DNA from: Marinimicrococcus sp033875255
GTDB taxonomy: Bacteria > Pseudomonadota > Alphaproteobacteria > Geminicoccales > Geminicoccaceae
Reading direction: 5' to 3'
DNA length: 64,000 bases
Assembly (NCBI GenBank): GCA_033875255.1
Contig: JAWZSN010000020.1
Coordinates: forward strand, 46,130-110,129
A program made the position numbers and the translations under genes. This document shows, one piece after another, positions 20,795 to 31,531 of this stretch. Below the pieces are notes generated by a model. It made no database searches and had not been told where the DNA came from. It was given only the letters and a program-made list of their open reading frames with translations. Within the stretch, counting starts at the first letter, position 1. Each line of letters opens with the position of its first letter.

Positions 20795-21544
20795 ATGCGC
20801 AGCCTTCGCGTCCTCGCTCTCTGCCTGCTGCTGGCCGCCTGCGGCAGCAGCACCTACAGCTGGGGCTGGTACGTGGTCCTGCCGACCACCCAGCAGGGCG
20901 CCGACAATCTCCGCTTCTTGCTGTCCGGCCTCGGTTGGACGATCAGCGTCTCGCTGCTCGCCATGCTGATCTCGGTGGCGCTGGGCCTGCTCGTGGCCCT
21001 CCCGGGCATCGCCGAGCGACGCTGGCTGCGGCTGCTCAACCGCGGCTATGTCGAGACCGTCCGCGCTGTGCCGGTGCTGGTCATGCTCTTGTGGGTCTAT
21101 TACGGGCTGCCGGTGGTCCTCGGCATCTCTCTCGACGCCTTCGCCGCCGCGGTCCTGGCACTGGCCCTCTCCGACAGCGCCTTCGAGGCCGAGATCTTTC
21201 GCGGCGGCATCCAGTCCGTGGCGCGCGGCCAGCACGAGGCGGCCGAGGCGCTGGGCCTCTCCTGGACCGACAAGATGCGCTACGTGGTGCTGCCGCAGGC
21301 CCTGCGCCGGGTCCTGCCGCCGCTCGGCAACCAGTTCGCCTACATGCTGAAGATGAGCGCCCTGGCCTCGGTCATCGGCCTCACCGAGCTCACCCGCCGC
21401 GCCAACGAGCTGGTGGTCAACGTCTACCGGCCGCTCGAGATCTACAGCTTTCTGGTGCTCGAATATCTCGTCCTCATCCTTCTGGTCTCCTGGCTGGTGC
21501 GCCGCGTCGAGCGGCGCCTGGGCTCCGACGAGAGCCGCGCCTGA
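20795..21544 (+). CDS. Amino-acid ABC transporter permease with lipobox-like N-terminus
   Basis: 249 residues with the HisM/GlnP permease fold and EAA loop (EAAEALGLSWTDKMRYVVLPQALRRVLPP). The N-terminus is odd: MRSLRVLALCLLLAACGSS reads as a lipoprotein signal with Cys16 in LAAC, followed by YSWGWYVVLP before the first ordinary membrane segment. It pairs with the upstream ATPase and the divergent binding protein. A single permease gene implies a homodimer. Confidence 0.88.
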   Translation: MRSLRVLALCLLLAACGSSTYSWGWYVVLPTTQQGADNLRFLLSGLGWTISVSLLAMLISVALGLLVALPGIAERRWLRLLNRGYVETVRAVPVLVMLLWVYYGLPVVLGISLDAFAAAVLALALSDSAFEAEIFRGGIQSVARGQHEAAEALGLSWTDKMRYVVLPQALRRVLPPLGNQFAYMLKMSALASVIGLTELTRRANELVVNVYRPLEIYSFLVLEYLVLILLVSWLVRRVERRLGSDESRA

Positions 21545-21578
21545 GGCTCCCCTCGCGACCCATCCTCGCATGGCCGCG

Positions 21579-21593
21579 TTAACGAAGCCTTGA
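21579..21593 (+). promoter_or_regulatory. CtrA-like site
   Basis: TTAA-CGAAGCC-TTGA matches the CtrA pattern TTAA-N7-TTAA except for one base in the second half. It lies 52 bases before the short histidine-kinase-like gene at 21645. One imperfect site only. Confidence 0.3.
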
Positions 21594-21644
21594 GACCTCG
21601 GCGCTAGGCTGACCGGGCGACGGCAGCATAGGCCGGAGAGGCTG

Positions 21645-21899
21645 GTGAGCGAGACGACCCCCCACGCGCGGCCGCCAGGACCGGCTTCGAGCCGGACGCC
21701 GGTGGAAGACCGCACCCCGCTGCACGGCATTCTCGGCTGCTGCGAGCTGCTGCTGAGCGGGCAGGCGGGCATGCTGCCCGGCGAGGCACGGCGCCTGGTC
21801 ATGGCGATCGCCGGGGCCGCGCGAACGCTGCAAACGCAGCTCCTGCCGGCCGCCGAGCTGAAGCCGATACGGCGCGGCCGGGCGCCGCAGGGGCGGTGA
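21645..21899 (+). CDS. Stand-alone HisKA-like dimerisation fragment without phospho-acceptor
   Basis: 84 residues. The middle, RTPLHGILGCCELLLSGQAG, matches the dimerisation helix of histidine kinases around the H-box (typically HELRTPLNAILGFAELL). In the place of the phosphorylated His the sequence has Val (VEDRTPL), and no ATPase domain follows. A GTG start at 21645 has GGAGAGG 3 bases ahead. It could be a degenerate gene or a small dimerisation adaptor. It follows the ABC permease by 100 bases, with a possible CtrA site between. Confidence 0.55.
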   Translation: MSETTPHARPPGPASSRTPVEDRTPLHGILGCCELLLSGQAGMLPGEARRLVMAIAGAARTLQTQLLPAAELKPIRRGRAPQGR

Positions 21900-22241
21900 C
21901 GTGCGGTTGCATCGCGGTGTGGAACCCTTGCCCGCGCCAGCTCTTGGACATGACAAGGATGTCTGTTTTTTGCTTGAAATTTTCGGTTCGTGCGTTAGTG
22001 CTGAAGGCATAGGGAGCACCACCCCTCGTCAACTGACCGCAACCATCCGCAGTTGGCGGCAATTCCGGACAGTCGGTCGCAAGCGCGACACTGCGCTGTG
22101 GCCTCTCAGGCGACGATCAGATCGTGATCGGGCAATAGGCTCCGAACCCGGAGCAGCTCGTGGTGTCCCTTCCAGCTGTGTCACCGACCCCGCGCCAGAG
22201 GCGTGCCGTCGCGTGTCCAGTACCGATGCGATGCGAGGTAC
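21900..22241. other. Gene-free stretch, locally AT-richer
   Basis: No credible gene is seen. Around 21946-21971 a short stem (GGACAT/ATGTCT, one G-T pair) is followed by GTTTTTTG, a possible weak terminator for the HisKA-like gene. The rest is presumably the upstream region of the Gly-rich protein gene at 22242. Confidence 0.4.
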
Positions 22242-22919
22242 ATGAAAGAGCGGACGATGTTTCCCTTTCGCCGGAGCAACAAGAAGCGCGGCAAGGGAGG
22301 CGGAGGCGGCGGCGGTGGACGGCGCCATCGAAACGATGGCGGTCGCCGGGTGCCATCCTCGGCCCAGGAGCTGCTGCCCTTGCTGCAGCCGACCACCAAG
22401 GCCCTTGCGCAGATGCTGGCGGGCAACACCCGGGCTTCGGGTCAGCTCGTTCACGCACGCACCATGCTGGAGCGCGCCGAGCGGCTGATCGAGGAGCGTC
22501 AGGTGGACCGGCTCTACCCGGCGCAGCGCGAGGAATTCCTCGAGCAGCTGGCTCGCCTCAAGCTGACGCTGGCAGATGCCGACGGGCTGCAGGACGAGTT
22601 CGTCGAGGAGGACGAGGAGGAGGAGGAGGCCCCCAAGGCCGCGCCACCTTCGCCGGAGAAGCTGCGGGCTATCGCCCTCAGCCTCGCCACCAGCATCGCG
22701 CAGGATGCAGCGGCCGCCCAGGCAGCCCGCAGCGCGCCGCCTCCCGTCGAGGAGCCGGAGGAGGAAGCTCCCCCGCCGGTGATGCCGCGGGCTCCCGAAA
22801 AGCCCGTGCGGGCTCCGGTCCGTCCCGGCTCGCCGCGAGCTGCGCGCCTGCGGCTGAAGTCGGAGACGCGGGCCGAGGATGCGGCCGCCGGACGTACCGA
22901 GAAGGCCCCTGTCGACTGA
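22242..22919 (+). CDS. Hypothetical protein with poly-Gly and acidic low-complexity tracts
   Basis: 225 residues, not recognised. It has a basic start (FPFRRSNKKRGK), a run of eight Gly, then RRHRNDGGRR. A helical, conserved-looking segment at about residues 40-115 (ELLPLLQPTTKALAQMLAGN) follows, then an acidic run EEDEEEEE, and a Pro/Ala-rich tail. No signal peptide or membrane segment. The ATG at 22242 is chosen for the GCGAGG just upstream; a second in-frame ATG at 22257 is possible. The helical part resembles a coiled adaptor; the function is unknown. Confidence 0.6.
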   Translation: MKERTMFPFRRSNKKRGKGGGGGGGGRRHRNDGGRRVPSSAQELLPLLQPTTKALAQMLAGNTRASGQLVHARTMLERAERLIEERQVDRLYPAQREEFLEQLARLKLTLADADGLQDEFVEEDEEEEEAPKAAPPSPEKLRAIALSLATSIAQDAAAAQAARSAPPPVEEPEEEAPPPVMPRAPEKPVRAPVRPGSPRAARLRLKSETRAEDAAAGRTEKAPVD

Positions 22920-23456
22920 CGGCGAGGCGGGCGCCCGGTGGCGCGCCGTGCCGCGGGCACCGATGGTGTGCATGCCGAAAGGACCGGGCCGCGCCGCCCG
23001 AGGATGAGCCGGCACCAGCCTGCATGGAGCAAGAGCGCTCGCGCTCGGCCTGTGCTGTCCGCGCCCCGCGGCTGCGCGAGGCCTTCCAACCGGCCATGGG
23101 CGCTGGGCGGAGCCCTGGGCTCTGCGTATCGGGCGGAGGATGATCCGCTCGTGCGCTCGCGCCGTCATGGCAGCCGCGGGACGCGTTCCATCGACCAGAG
23201 CGGCGCCGTGGCGGCATCGCGCCGGTAGGCGAAGCGAAGCCGCGAAGGAGGCGGGCCCGAGGCCGCCTTGCCGGCTCGGCCGCCGCCGCAGGCGATGGCA
23301 TCTGGCCGCCGTCAGCCGTCCTGTCGTTGACTTGTCGGTATGTCGGTCTACCTGTGGAGCGGCGGCTGGCAGGGTCCCGGCCCTGGACGGGGCGGGTCGT
23401 GCAGCCAGGCGGTAGCCGGGGGTGCAGCACGGCCGGTGGTGCCGGCAAAAGGGGAT
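22920..23456. other. Gene-free stretch before clpS
   Basis: Several overlapping short frames are open on both strands but none has a convincing ribosome site, family pattern or consistent codon choice. I see no RNA gene. It may hold remnants of a lost gene. Confidence 0.4.
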
Positions 23457-23484
23457 TTGTCAGCAGGACCGGTTGCTCTAAGAT
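23457..23484 (+). promoter_or_regulatory. Sigma-70 type promoter of clpS-clpA
   Basis: TTGTCA (23457-23462), 16-base spacer, TAAGAT (23479-23484), ending 40 bases before the clpS ATG. Both hexamers are close to consensus. Confidence 0.65.
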
Positions 23485-23524
23485 TTGGGGCTACGGGTCC
23501 GCTGCTCGGTGCGACGGGAGTGAG

Positions 23525-23851
23525 ATGAGCAACGGCGACTTTGATCGGGACGGCCCTACCAAGGGCGAGGTGGCGACCAAGACGCGCGCGAAGACGCAGC
23601 GTCCGTCCCTGTACAAGGTTCTGCTGTTGAACGACGACTACACGCCGATGGATTTCGTCGTGCTGGTTCTCGAGCGCTTTTTCGGCAAGAGCCGCGAGGA
23701 CGCCACCCAGGTCATGCTGCATGTCCACCAGAAGGGCGTCGGCATTTGTGGAGTCTATACCTTCGAGGTAGCAGAGACCAAGGTGGCCCAGGTCATCGAG
23801 TTCGCAAGGCAGCACCAGCATCCGCTGCAATGCACGATGGAGAAGGAGTGA
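23525..23851 (+). CDS. clpS: ClpA adaptor protein ClpS (N-end rule)
   Basis: 108 residues. After a variable, charged N-terminal tail it has the ClpS core: YKVLLLNDDYTPMDFVV, FFGKSREDATQVMLHVHQKGVGICG, and ends HPLQCTMEKE. The Asp-Asp pair and the HxxGxG region form the pocket that binds destabilising N-terminal residues and delivers substrates to ClpA, encoded next. The frame is open further upstream, but the ATG at 23525 with GGAGTGAG in front fits the family. Confidence 0.96.
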   Translation: MSNGDFDRDGPTKGEVATKTRAKTQRPSLYKVLLLNDDYTPMDFVVLVLERFFGKSREDATQVMLHVHQKGVGICGVYTFEVAETKVAQVIEFARQHQHPLQCTMEKE

Positions 23852-23912
23852 GCCGGGCGGCCAGGGTGCAATGCACCTGCCCGGCCGTGGTGAAGGTCGG
23901 AGAGGACAGGTG

Positions 23913-26231
<2,319 letters not shown>

Positions 26232-26262
26232 GCGGGCGAACGATCCGCTCTGTGTGGATGCG

Positions 26263-26288
26263 GAGCCGGCCTGGTCTCAGGCCGGCTC
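26263..26288. terminator. Hairpin shared by clpA and the convergent gene
   Basis: GAGCCGGCCTG and CAGGCCGGCTC form a perfect 11-base stem with a GTCT loop. The right arm lies inside the last codons of the convergent minus-strand gene that ends at 26277. There is no long T run. Confidence 0.6.
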
Positions 26289-27413
26289 TTCGCGTCTGTA
26301 GGGGAGAAGCGCGCGCAGCTCAGCGAGCTGCAGGTCCATGTGCCGCCGCTCCTGGGAGAGAAATCGCGCCACCGCCCGCCCGAGGCCCGGGTCGGCGATC
26401 CAGTGGGCGCTGTGGGTGAGGACCGGCTCGTAGCCGCGCAGCAGCTTGTGCTGGCCCTGCGCGCCCGCCTCGACGCGGCCCAGCCCGCGGGCGATGGCAA
26501 GCTCGATGGCGGCGTAGTAGCAGCACTCGAAATGCAGGAAGCGGTGCTCCTCGGTGCTGCCCCACAGGCGCCCGTAGAGCGTGTCGCCGCTCAGGAGGTT
26601 GAGGGCGCCCGCGACGAGCCTGCCGCGCTCCCTGGCGACCACGTAGACCAGATGCTCGCGCAGCTCGTGGAGGCCCTCGAAGAAGGCCGGCGTCAGATAG
26701 GCATTGCCCCACCGTTTATCGACGGTGGCGAGGTAGAACGCGCAGAAGCCCGCCAGCAGATCTGGCGTGATCGCTGCACCGCTCAGCGCCTCGACCTCGA
26801 TTCCCGAGACCCGCACCGCCTCGCGCTCCTTGCGGATCATCTTCTTTTTGGAGCTGCGCAGCGCGTCGAGAAAGTCCTGGAAGTCGCGATAGCCGCGATT
26901 GTGCCAGTGATACTGCACGCCGCGGCGCTCCATAAGCCCGTGGCTGGCCAGCAGGGCCGCCTCGTTTCCGCCGCAGAAGGTGACGTGCAGCGAGGAGACC
27001 CGCGTCTCCCGGGCGATCTCCAGCAGGCCCTCGACCAGCCCGTTCACGACCGGCGCCGGCGCGCCACCGGCCAGCAGGCGCGGCCCCGGCACCGGCGTGA
27101 AGGGGACCGCAAGCTGCAGCTTGGGATAGTAGCTGCCGCCGGCTCGCTCATAGGCCTCGGCCCAGCCATGGTCGAAGACATACTCGCCCCAGCTGTGGCT
27201 CTTGGCGTAGAGCGGGGCGGCGGCAAGCGCCCGGCCGGACGCGTCCTCGAGCAGCGCGTGGAGCGGCTGCCAGCCGGTGCGCAGGTCTGCCGAGCCGCTG
27301 CGCTCCAGCAGCGACAGGAAGGCGTGCCGGACGAACGGATCGTCCCCCGGCACGAGCGCATCCCAGGCCGCAGCCTCGACCGTCTCGATGCCCTCGAGCA
27401 GGCGCAGCCGCAT
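26277..27413 (-). CDS. FemAB-like GNAT family protein (DUF482, peptidogalycan family)
   Basis: 378 residues matching the DUF482 / FemAB-like acetyltransferase family. Recognisable are the N-terminal WDALVPGDDPFVRHAFLSLLE, the SHSWGEYVFDHGWAEAYERAG segment, LHVTFCGGNEAALL, and the C-terminal FECCYYAAIELAIARGLGRVEAGAQGQHKL. Members are predicted N-acyltransferases. The exact reaction is not established. The ATG at 27413 is chosen because GGGAGGG lies 4 bases upstream; the GTG at 27431 lacks a site. RidA is encoded 35 bases upstream on the same strand. Confidence 0.85.
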   Translation of the reverse strand: MRLRLLEGIETVEAAAWDALVPGDDPFVRHAFLSLLERSGSADLRTGWQPLHALLEDASGRALAAAPLYAKSHSWGEYVFDHGWAEAYERAGGSYYPKLQLAVPFTPVPGPRLLAGGAPAPVVNGLVEGLLEIARETRVSSLHVTFCGGNEAALLASHGLMERRGVQYHWHNRGYRDFQDFLDALRSSKKKMIRKEREAVRVSGIEVEALSGAAITPDLLAGFCAFYLATVDKRWGNAYLTPAFFEGLHELREHLVYVVARERGRLVAGALNLLSGDTLYGRLWGSTEEHRFLHFECCYYAAIELAIARGLGRVEAGAQGQHKLLRGYEPVLTHSAHWIADPGLGRAVARFLSQERRHMDLQLAELRALLPYRREEPA

Positions 27414-27448
27414 CGACCCTCCCGCGCTCACGGCCGCCCGACCGGCGG

Positions 27449-27916
27449 TCAGGCGATCTCGAACGTGCCGTCGACCTCGACCGCCGCGTCGAACGGCAGA
27501 CTCGCCACGCCCACCGCAAAGCGGGCATGCCGGCCGGCATCGCCCAGCACCGCCACCATGAGGTCGGAAGCGCCGTTGATCGTCTTGGGCTGGTCGCTGA
27601 AGGAAGGATCACAGGCCACGAAGCCACCCAGCTTCAGGCACGCCTTGACCCGCGAGAGATCGCCGTCGCAGGCGCGCCGTAGCTGGGCCAGCAGATTCAG
27701 GGCGCAGAGCTTCGCTGCCTCCTGGCCCTGCTCGAGGCTCACGCCCGCCCCGAGCTTGCCGGTGACCGCCACCTTGCCGCCCTCCATCGGCAGCTGGCCG
27801 GAGATGTGCACGATCCCGCCCGAGACCGTGAACGGCACGTAGTTGGCAGCCGGTGCCGCGGCCTCCGGCAGGCTCAGTCCGAGCGCCGCCAGGCGCTCCT
27901 CGATCGCGTTCGCCAT
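27449..27916 (-). CDS. RidA family protein (reactive enamine/imine deaminase-like)
   Basis: 155 residues of the longer RidA subgroup: LAALGLSLPEAAAPAANYVP, GGIVHISGQLPMEGG, NLLAQLRRACDGDLSRV, and the C-terminal HARFAVGVASLPFDAAVEVDG with the conserved Arg and Glu that bind the carboxylate of the substrate. RidA proteins hydrolyse 2-aminoacrylate-type intermediates from PLP enzymes, though this subgroup is less characterised. RBS AGGAGG precedes the ATG at 27916. Confidence 0.9.
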   Translation of the reverse strand: MANAIEERLAALGLSLPEAAAPAANYVPFTVSGGIVHISGQLPMEGGKVAVTGKLGAGVSLEQGQEAAKLCALNLLAQLRRACDGDLSRVKACLKLGGFVACDPSFSDQPKTINGASDLMVAVLGDAGRHARFAVGVASLPFDAAVEVDGTFEIA

Positions 27917-28096
27917 GCTATCCTCCTCGTTCTGGTCGTGGGCGAGGGGCCGTGCCCTGCTCGACTGGCCGGAGGATAGGCCGGTGGGACCTCCTGTCCA
28001 GTGGGCGCCGGTCCGCCGATGGTTGCGCCCGGCGCCGCTTTGCAGCAACCTCCGCCCGCCAGACCCTGAGCCAGACTCTGACGAGGAGCACGAGGC

Positions 28097-29119
28097 GTGA
28101 GCACGCCACGCGATGACGGTTTTTGGATGCCCGCCGAATGGGCGCCGCACAGCCGCTGCTGGATGGCCTGGCCCTGCCGCGAGGAGCTTTGGGGCGATCG
28201 GCTGGAGGCCGCCCGCCGAGTCTATGCCGACGTCGCCAAGGCGATCTCGCGGTTCGAGCCGGTCACCATGATCGCCCGGCCCGAGCTCACGGCCAGCGTC
28301 TCGCTGCTGTGCGGCTCGGGTATCGCCGTGTTGCCGATGCCCCAGGACGACAGCTGGACCCGGGACACCGGCCCGAGCTTCCTGCTGGGGCCGGACGGCG
28401 CGCGGGCTGGCGCGGACTGGCGGTTCAACGGCTGGGGCGACGTCTACGAGGACTATGCCCAGGACCGCCAGATGGCGCGCCGCGTGCTCGAGCATCTGGG
28501 CCTGCCGCGCTACGAGGCGCCCATGGTCATGGAAGGCGGCGCGCTGCATGTCGACGGCGAGGGCACCTGTCTGGTCTGCGATAGCTCGGTGCTCGACGCC
28601 AAGCGCAATCCCGGCATGAGCCGCGAGGAGGCGGAGTCCGTGCTGTGCGCCCATCTGGGCGTCCAGACGGTGATATGGCTGCCCGACGGTCTGGTCGACG
28701 ACGAGACCTCCGGCCATATCGACAATCTCGCCTGCTTCGCCCGCCCGGGCACCGTGCTGGCGCTCTCCACCGACGATCAGGCCGACGAGAACTATGTGGC
28801 CCTCCAGCGCAATCTGGAGGTCCTGCGCGCCGCCCGCGACGCCAAGGGTCGCGAGCTCGAGATCCTGCCGCTGCCCCTGCCGCGGCCCAGGCTGCGCGAC
28901 GATGGCCGCCGTCTGACCCTCTCTTATGCCAATTTCTACCTGGCCAATGGCGGCGTGGTGATGCCGGCCTTCGACGATCCCGCCGACAAGGTCGCCTACA
29001 AGGCGGTCGCCGCCGCCTTTCCCGACCGGGAGGTGGTCCAGATCGAGGCCTCCGACCTGCTTCACGGAGGCGGCGGCATCCACTGCATCACCCAGCAGGA
29101 GCCGAGCCCGGCGGCCTGA
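28097..29119 (+). CDS. aguA: Agmatine deiminase family protein
   Basis: 340 residues with the full porphyromonas-type PAD / agmatine deiminase pattern: WMAWPCREELWG, DDSWTRDTGPSF, EGGALHVDGEGT, SGHIDNLACFARPG and the catalytic GGGGIHC, Cys at about residue 330, then QQEP. The likely reaction is agmatine to N-carbamoylputrescine plus ammonia, a polyamine route. The start is the GTG at 28097 after GAGGAGCACGAG. No aguB is next to it, so the symbol rests on family only. Confidence 0.88.
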   Translation: MSTPRDDGFWMPAEWAPHSRCWMAWPCREELWGDRLEAARRVYADVAKAISRFEPVTMIARPELTASVSLLCGSGIAVLPMPQDDSWTRDTGPSFLLGPDGARAGADWRFNGWGDVYEDYAQDRQMARRVLEHLGLPRYEAPMVMEGGALHVDGEGTCLVCDSSVLDAKRNPGMSREEAESVLCAHLGVQTVIWLPDGLVDDETSGHIDNLACFARPGTVLALSTDDQADENYVALQRNLEVLRAARDAKGRELEILPLPLPRPRLRDDGRRLTLSYANFYLANGGVVMPAFDDPADKVAYKAVAAAFPDREVVQIEASDLLHGGGGIHCITQQEPSPAA

Positions 29120-29669
29120 CCGGGCACTTTGCCGAGCCCCGCGGGAGCGGCTTGTGCTGATTGCCTCTGCCCCGCCATGCGCGGCGCCCCGGATTGCCCT
29201 GCCGGCCAGGCGCGGCGGGTCTGAAGCCTTGCTCGCGCCGCGCCGGGCGATACTGCACGGCATGTCGGATCCGCCATTCCTCGCGCTCCCTTCGAGACGC
29301 AGGTGCCGGAGGTTCAGGGCGGTGAAGAAGCGCCGGTAAGGCCCCGCCGCTGCAAGGTCTGCCGCATCACGAGTGCCCCCCGGCCGGCAGAGAAGGAGAG
29401 TGCAGGAGACCGTCCGTGATGCTCCTCTCTTGTTCGGGGGTGCCGCGCGCTGCCGGTCTTTGCGCTGCTCGATCTCAGGCAGCGATTGTCATGTCCGGGC
29501 ACAGGCGGGGCGGCGCAGCGCCCTTGGACCAGCCGGAAATCCTGCAGGGCCGGTCCGCGGAGGAATCGCCAATGGGCCTTCCTCTGGCCCCGCGAGATCG
29601 ATGGGGCGAAGTGTTCCGCAACCGTGGCGGCCGAGAATCACGCCGACGCTACTCTCGGAGCCTCGGCTC
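29120..29669. other. Gene-free stretch of about 550 bases
   Basis: Short frames are open but none has gene-like features. I find no tRNA, hairpin-plus-T-run or repeat that stands out. It separates the deiminase from the convergent XRE regulator gene. Confidence 0.4.
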
Positions 29670-30236
29670 TCAATGCAGCGTCTCCACCAGCCGCGCGAAG
29701 GTGCCGTCGGAAAGCTGGAAGCGGGTCCAGCGGCAACGGCCGGCGACGATCGCGACCTCGCGCGAGCGGTTGGCGCTGGTGACGATCTCGAGCGAAGGCG
29801 GGGCTGGCTCCAGCCAGCCGAGCGTCGCCAGGCGCGCTTCAGCCGCGACGATCTCGTCGGTAGCGTAGCGCCACAGCGAGCGGCCCAGCAGCTCGCCGCG
29901 CGACAGGCGGCACTGGCGCTCGCGCGCTAGCGAGAGAGCCAGGAGCCGGTGGGTCAGGTCGCAGAGGAGATGCACCGGCCGCGAGGCCTCTTCCACCATG
30001 CGGGCGAGCGCCCTGTCCGCGGCGCTGTCGAGACGGGCGGCGAGCAGCTCCCGGATGGCCGCCTGCTCCTCCTCCGCCGGAGCCTGCCGGCCCTGCTCCC
30101 AGCGCGACACCGTCGCCTGGGCCACCCCGAGAAGCTCTGCCAGGTGGCTCTGCTTGATGTGCCGCAGGGCCCGCCAGCTGCGCAGGCTTCGCCCCAGCCG
30201 CCGTGCATCGCGGCAGGGCATCGCGCTGTCCTCCAT
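29670..30236 (-). CDS. XRE family helix-turn-helix regulator with PAS-like C-terminal part
   Basis: 188 residues. A helix-turn-helix at about residues 20-75 reads LRSWRALRHIKQSHLAELLGVAQATVSRWEQGRQAP. The following 110 residues (VHLLCDLTHRLLALSLARER, ELLGRSLWRYATDEIVAAEA) look like a small PAS-like sensing domain. The start ATG at 30236 has GGGAGAAGG upstream. It is divergent from the MFS gene at 30353 and is likely its regulator, given the 116-base shared upstream region. Confidence 0.85.
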   Translation of the reverse strand: MEDSAMPCRDARRLGRSLRSWRALRHIKQSHLAELLGVAQATVSRWEQGRQAPAEEEQAAIRELLAARLDSAADRALARMVEEASRPVHLLCDLTHRLLALSLARERQCRLSRGELLGRSLWRYATDEIVAAEARLATLGWLEPAPPSLEIVTSANRSREVAIVAGRCRWTRFQLSDGTFARLVETLH

Positions 30237-30352
30237 GACCTTCTCCCGTCCTGCCGCCAACCGCTCGCGCAGCCCGCGGCGGCCCGCATATCTTATGCGT
30301 TGCCGGGTCGGGCTGACCATGCCAGAGCGGCGGACGCAGCACAGAGGGAACG

Positions 30353-31531
30353 ATGGACGCGGTCTGGCTCAGGATCGGCTGGCTCTGGGTGACGGGCGTG
30401 GTGGCGGCAGCGCAGCTCGGCAAGATGGCGGCGCTGATGCCGCTGATCGCGCACGAGCTGGCCCTCTCGCTGACCGCTGGTGCGGCGCTGGTCTCGCTGC
30501 TCGAGGCAGGCGGTGCCGTCACGGGCAGGGCGGCCGGCTCGCTGGTCCAGCGGCTGGGCCGACGGACGGGTCTGCTCTGGGGCCTGGCGCTGCTTGCCGC
30601 AGGCGGTCTGGGCGGGAGCCTGGCCGGCAGCGCCACACCCCTTCTCGGCTGGCGCCTGATCGAGAGCCTCGGCTACGTCCTCGCGGTGATCGCCGCACCT
30701 TTGCTCATCATCGAGGAAGCGGGGCCCGCGCGACGCAGCGTCGCGCTGGCGCTTTGGAGCAGCTTCGTGCCGGTCGGACTGGCGCTGGGCGCCGTGCTCG
30801 CGGGCCTGGCGGCCGACTGGCTGTCCTGGCGCAGCGCGCTGCTGGGCAGCGGGCTCGTGGCGCTTGCTGCACTCGTAGTGACAGCGCGCCTGCCGGCGCG
30901 GGGCGAGAAGAGCGCTGCTGCAGCGGGCGCCGCCGGCCGTGTCACGGGCCGGGCCTGGGCGCTGGCGACCGGCTTTGGCTGCTACACGATCTTCGAGGTA
31001 GGGCTGCTGGCCCTGCTGCCGGCCTTCCTGGTCGAGCAGGCGGGCGCCTCGCCGGGCGTGGCCGGGCTCCTGACCGGTGCCGCCTCGCTGGCGACGGTGG
31101 CAGGCAGCGCTACCGCCGCCTGGTGGGGCTATCGCGGCGGCAGTCCGCGCCCGCTCATGGCGGCGGCCATCATCCTGCCGGCCCTGCTTCTGTTCCTGGT
31201 GTTCCGCGAACAGTCGCCGCTTGCGCCGGCCGCCGCGGTGGCGATCCTCCTCAACGCGATCTCCGGGGTCGTGCCCGGCCTGGCCTTCGCCATGCTGCCG
31301 GCGGCGGCCGGCTCTGTCCGCGACCTGCCGGCCGCCAACGGCCTCTTCACCCAGTTCGGCGCCGGCGGATCGCTGCTGGGTCCACCGCTCATGGCCGTCT
31401 GCGTGGCGCCGCTCGGCTGGCAGGGCGCCGCCCTGCTCGGGGCGGTCGCTTCCGCCTTCTGTCTGCTGCTGCTGATGCTGGCGGGCCGGCCCCACGCCGC
31501 CAGCTCCGCGGCCCTGGAGAACGGCCCATGA
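30353..31531 (+). CDS. MFS transporter (CynX/NimT-like)
   Basis: 392 residues with about 12 hydrophobic helices and MFS-type loops (GRAAGSLVQRLGRRTG between helices 2 and 3). The pattern fits small-molecule efflux or uptake MFS carriers; the substrate is unknown. The stop overlaps the start of the HAD gene as ATGA, so the two are co-translated. The divergent XRE gene may control it. Confidence 0.88.
   Translation: MDAVWLRIGWLWVTGVVAAAQLGKMAALMPLIAHELALSLTAGAALVSLLEAGGAVTGRAAGSLVQRLGRRTGLLWGLALLAAGGLGGSLAGSATPLLGWRLIESLGYVLAVIAAPLLIIEEAGPARRSVALALWSSFVPVGLALGAVLAGLAADWLSWRSALLGSGLVALAALVVTARLPARGEKSAAAAGAAGRVTGRAWALATGFGCYTIFEVGLLALLPAFLVEQAGASPGVAGLLTGAASLATVAGSATAAWWGYRGGSPRPLMAAAIILPALLLFLVFREQSPLAPAAAVAILLNAISGVVPGLAFAMLPAAAGSVRDLPAANGLFTQFGAGGSLLGPPLMAVCVAPLGWQGAALLGAVASAFCLLLLMLAGRPHAASSAALENGP

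Noticed and set aside
22938..23415. Short plus-strand frames (22938-23228, 23140-23415) as genes
   Set aside because: No ribosome site, no family pattern, Arg/Ser/Ala-rich as random G+C-rich frames are.
29154..29868. Short frames between the deiminase and XRE genes
   Set aside because: They overlap each other in several frames, have no protein-like pattern and no ribosome site.
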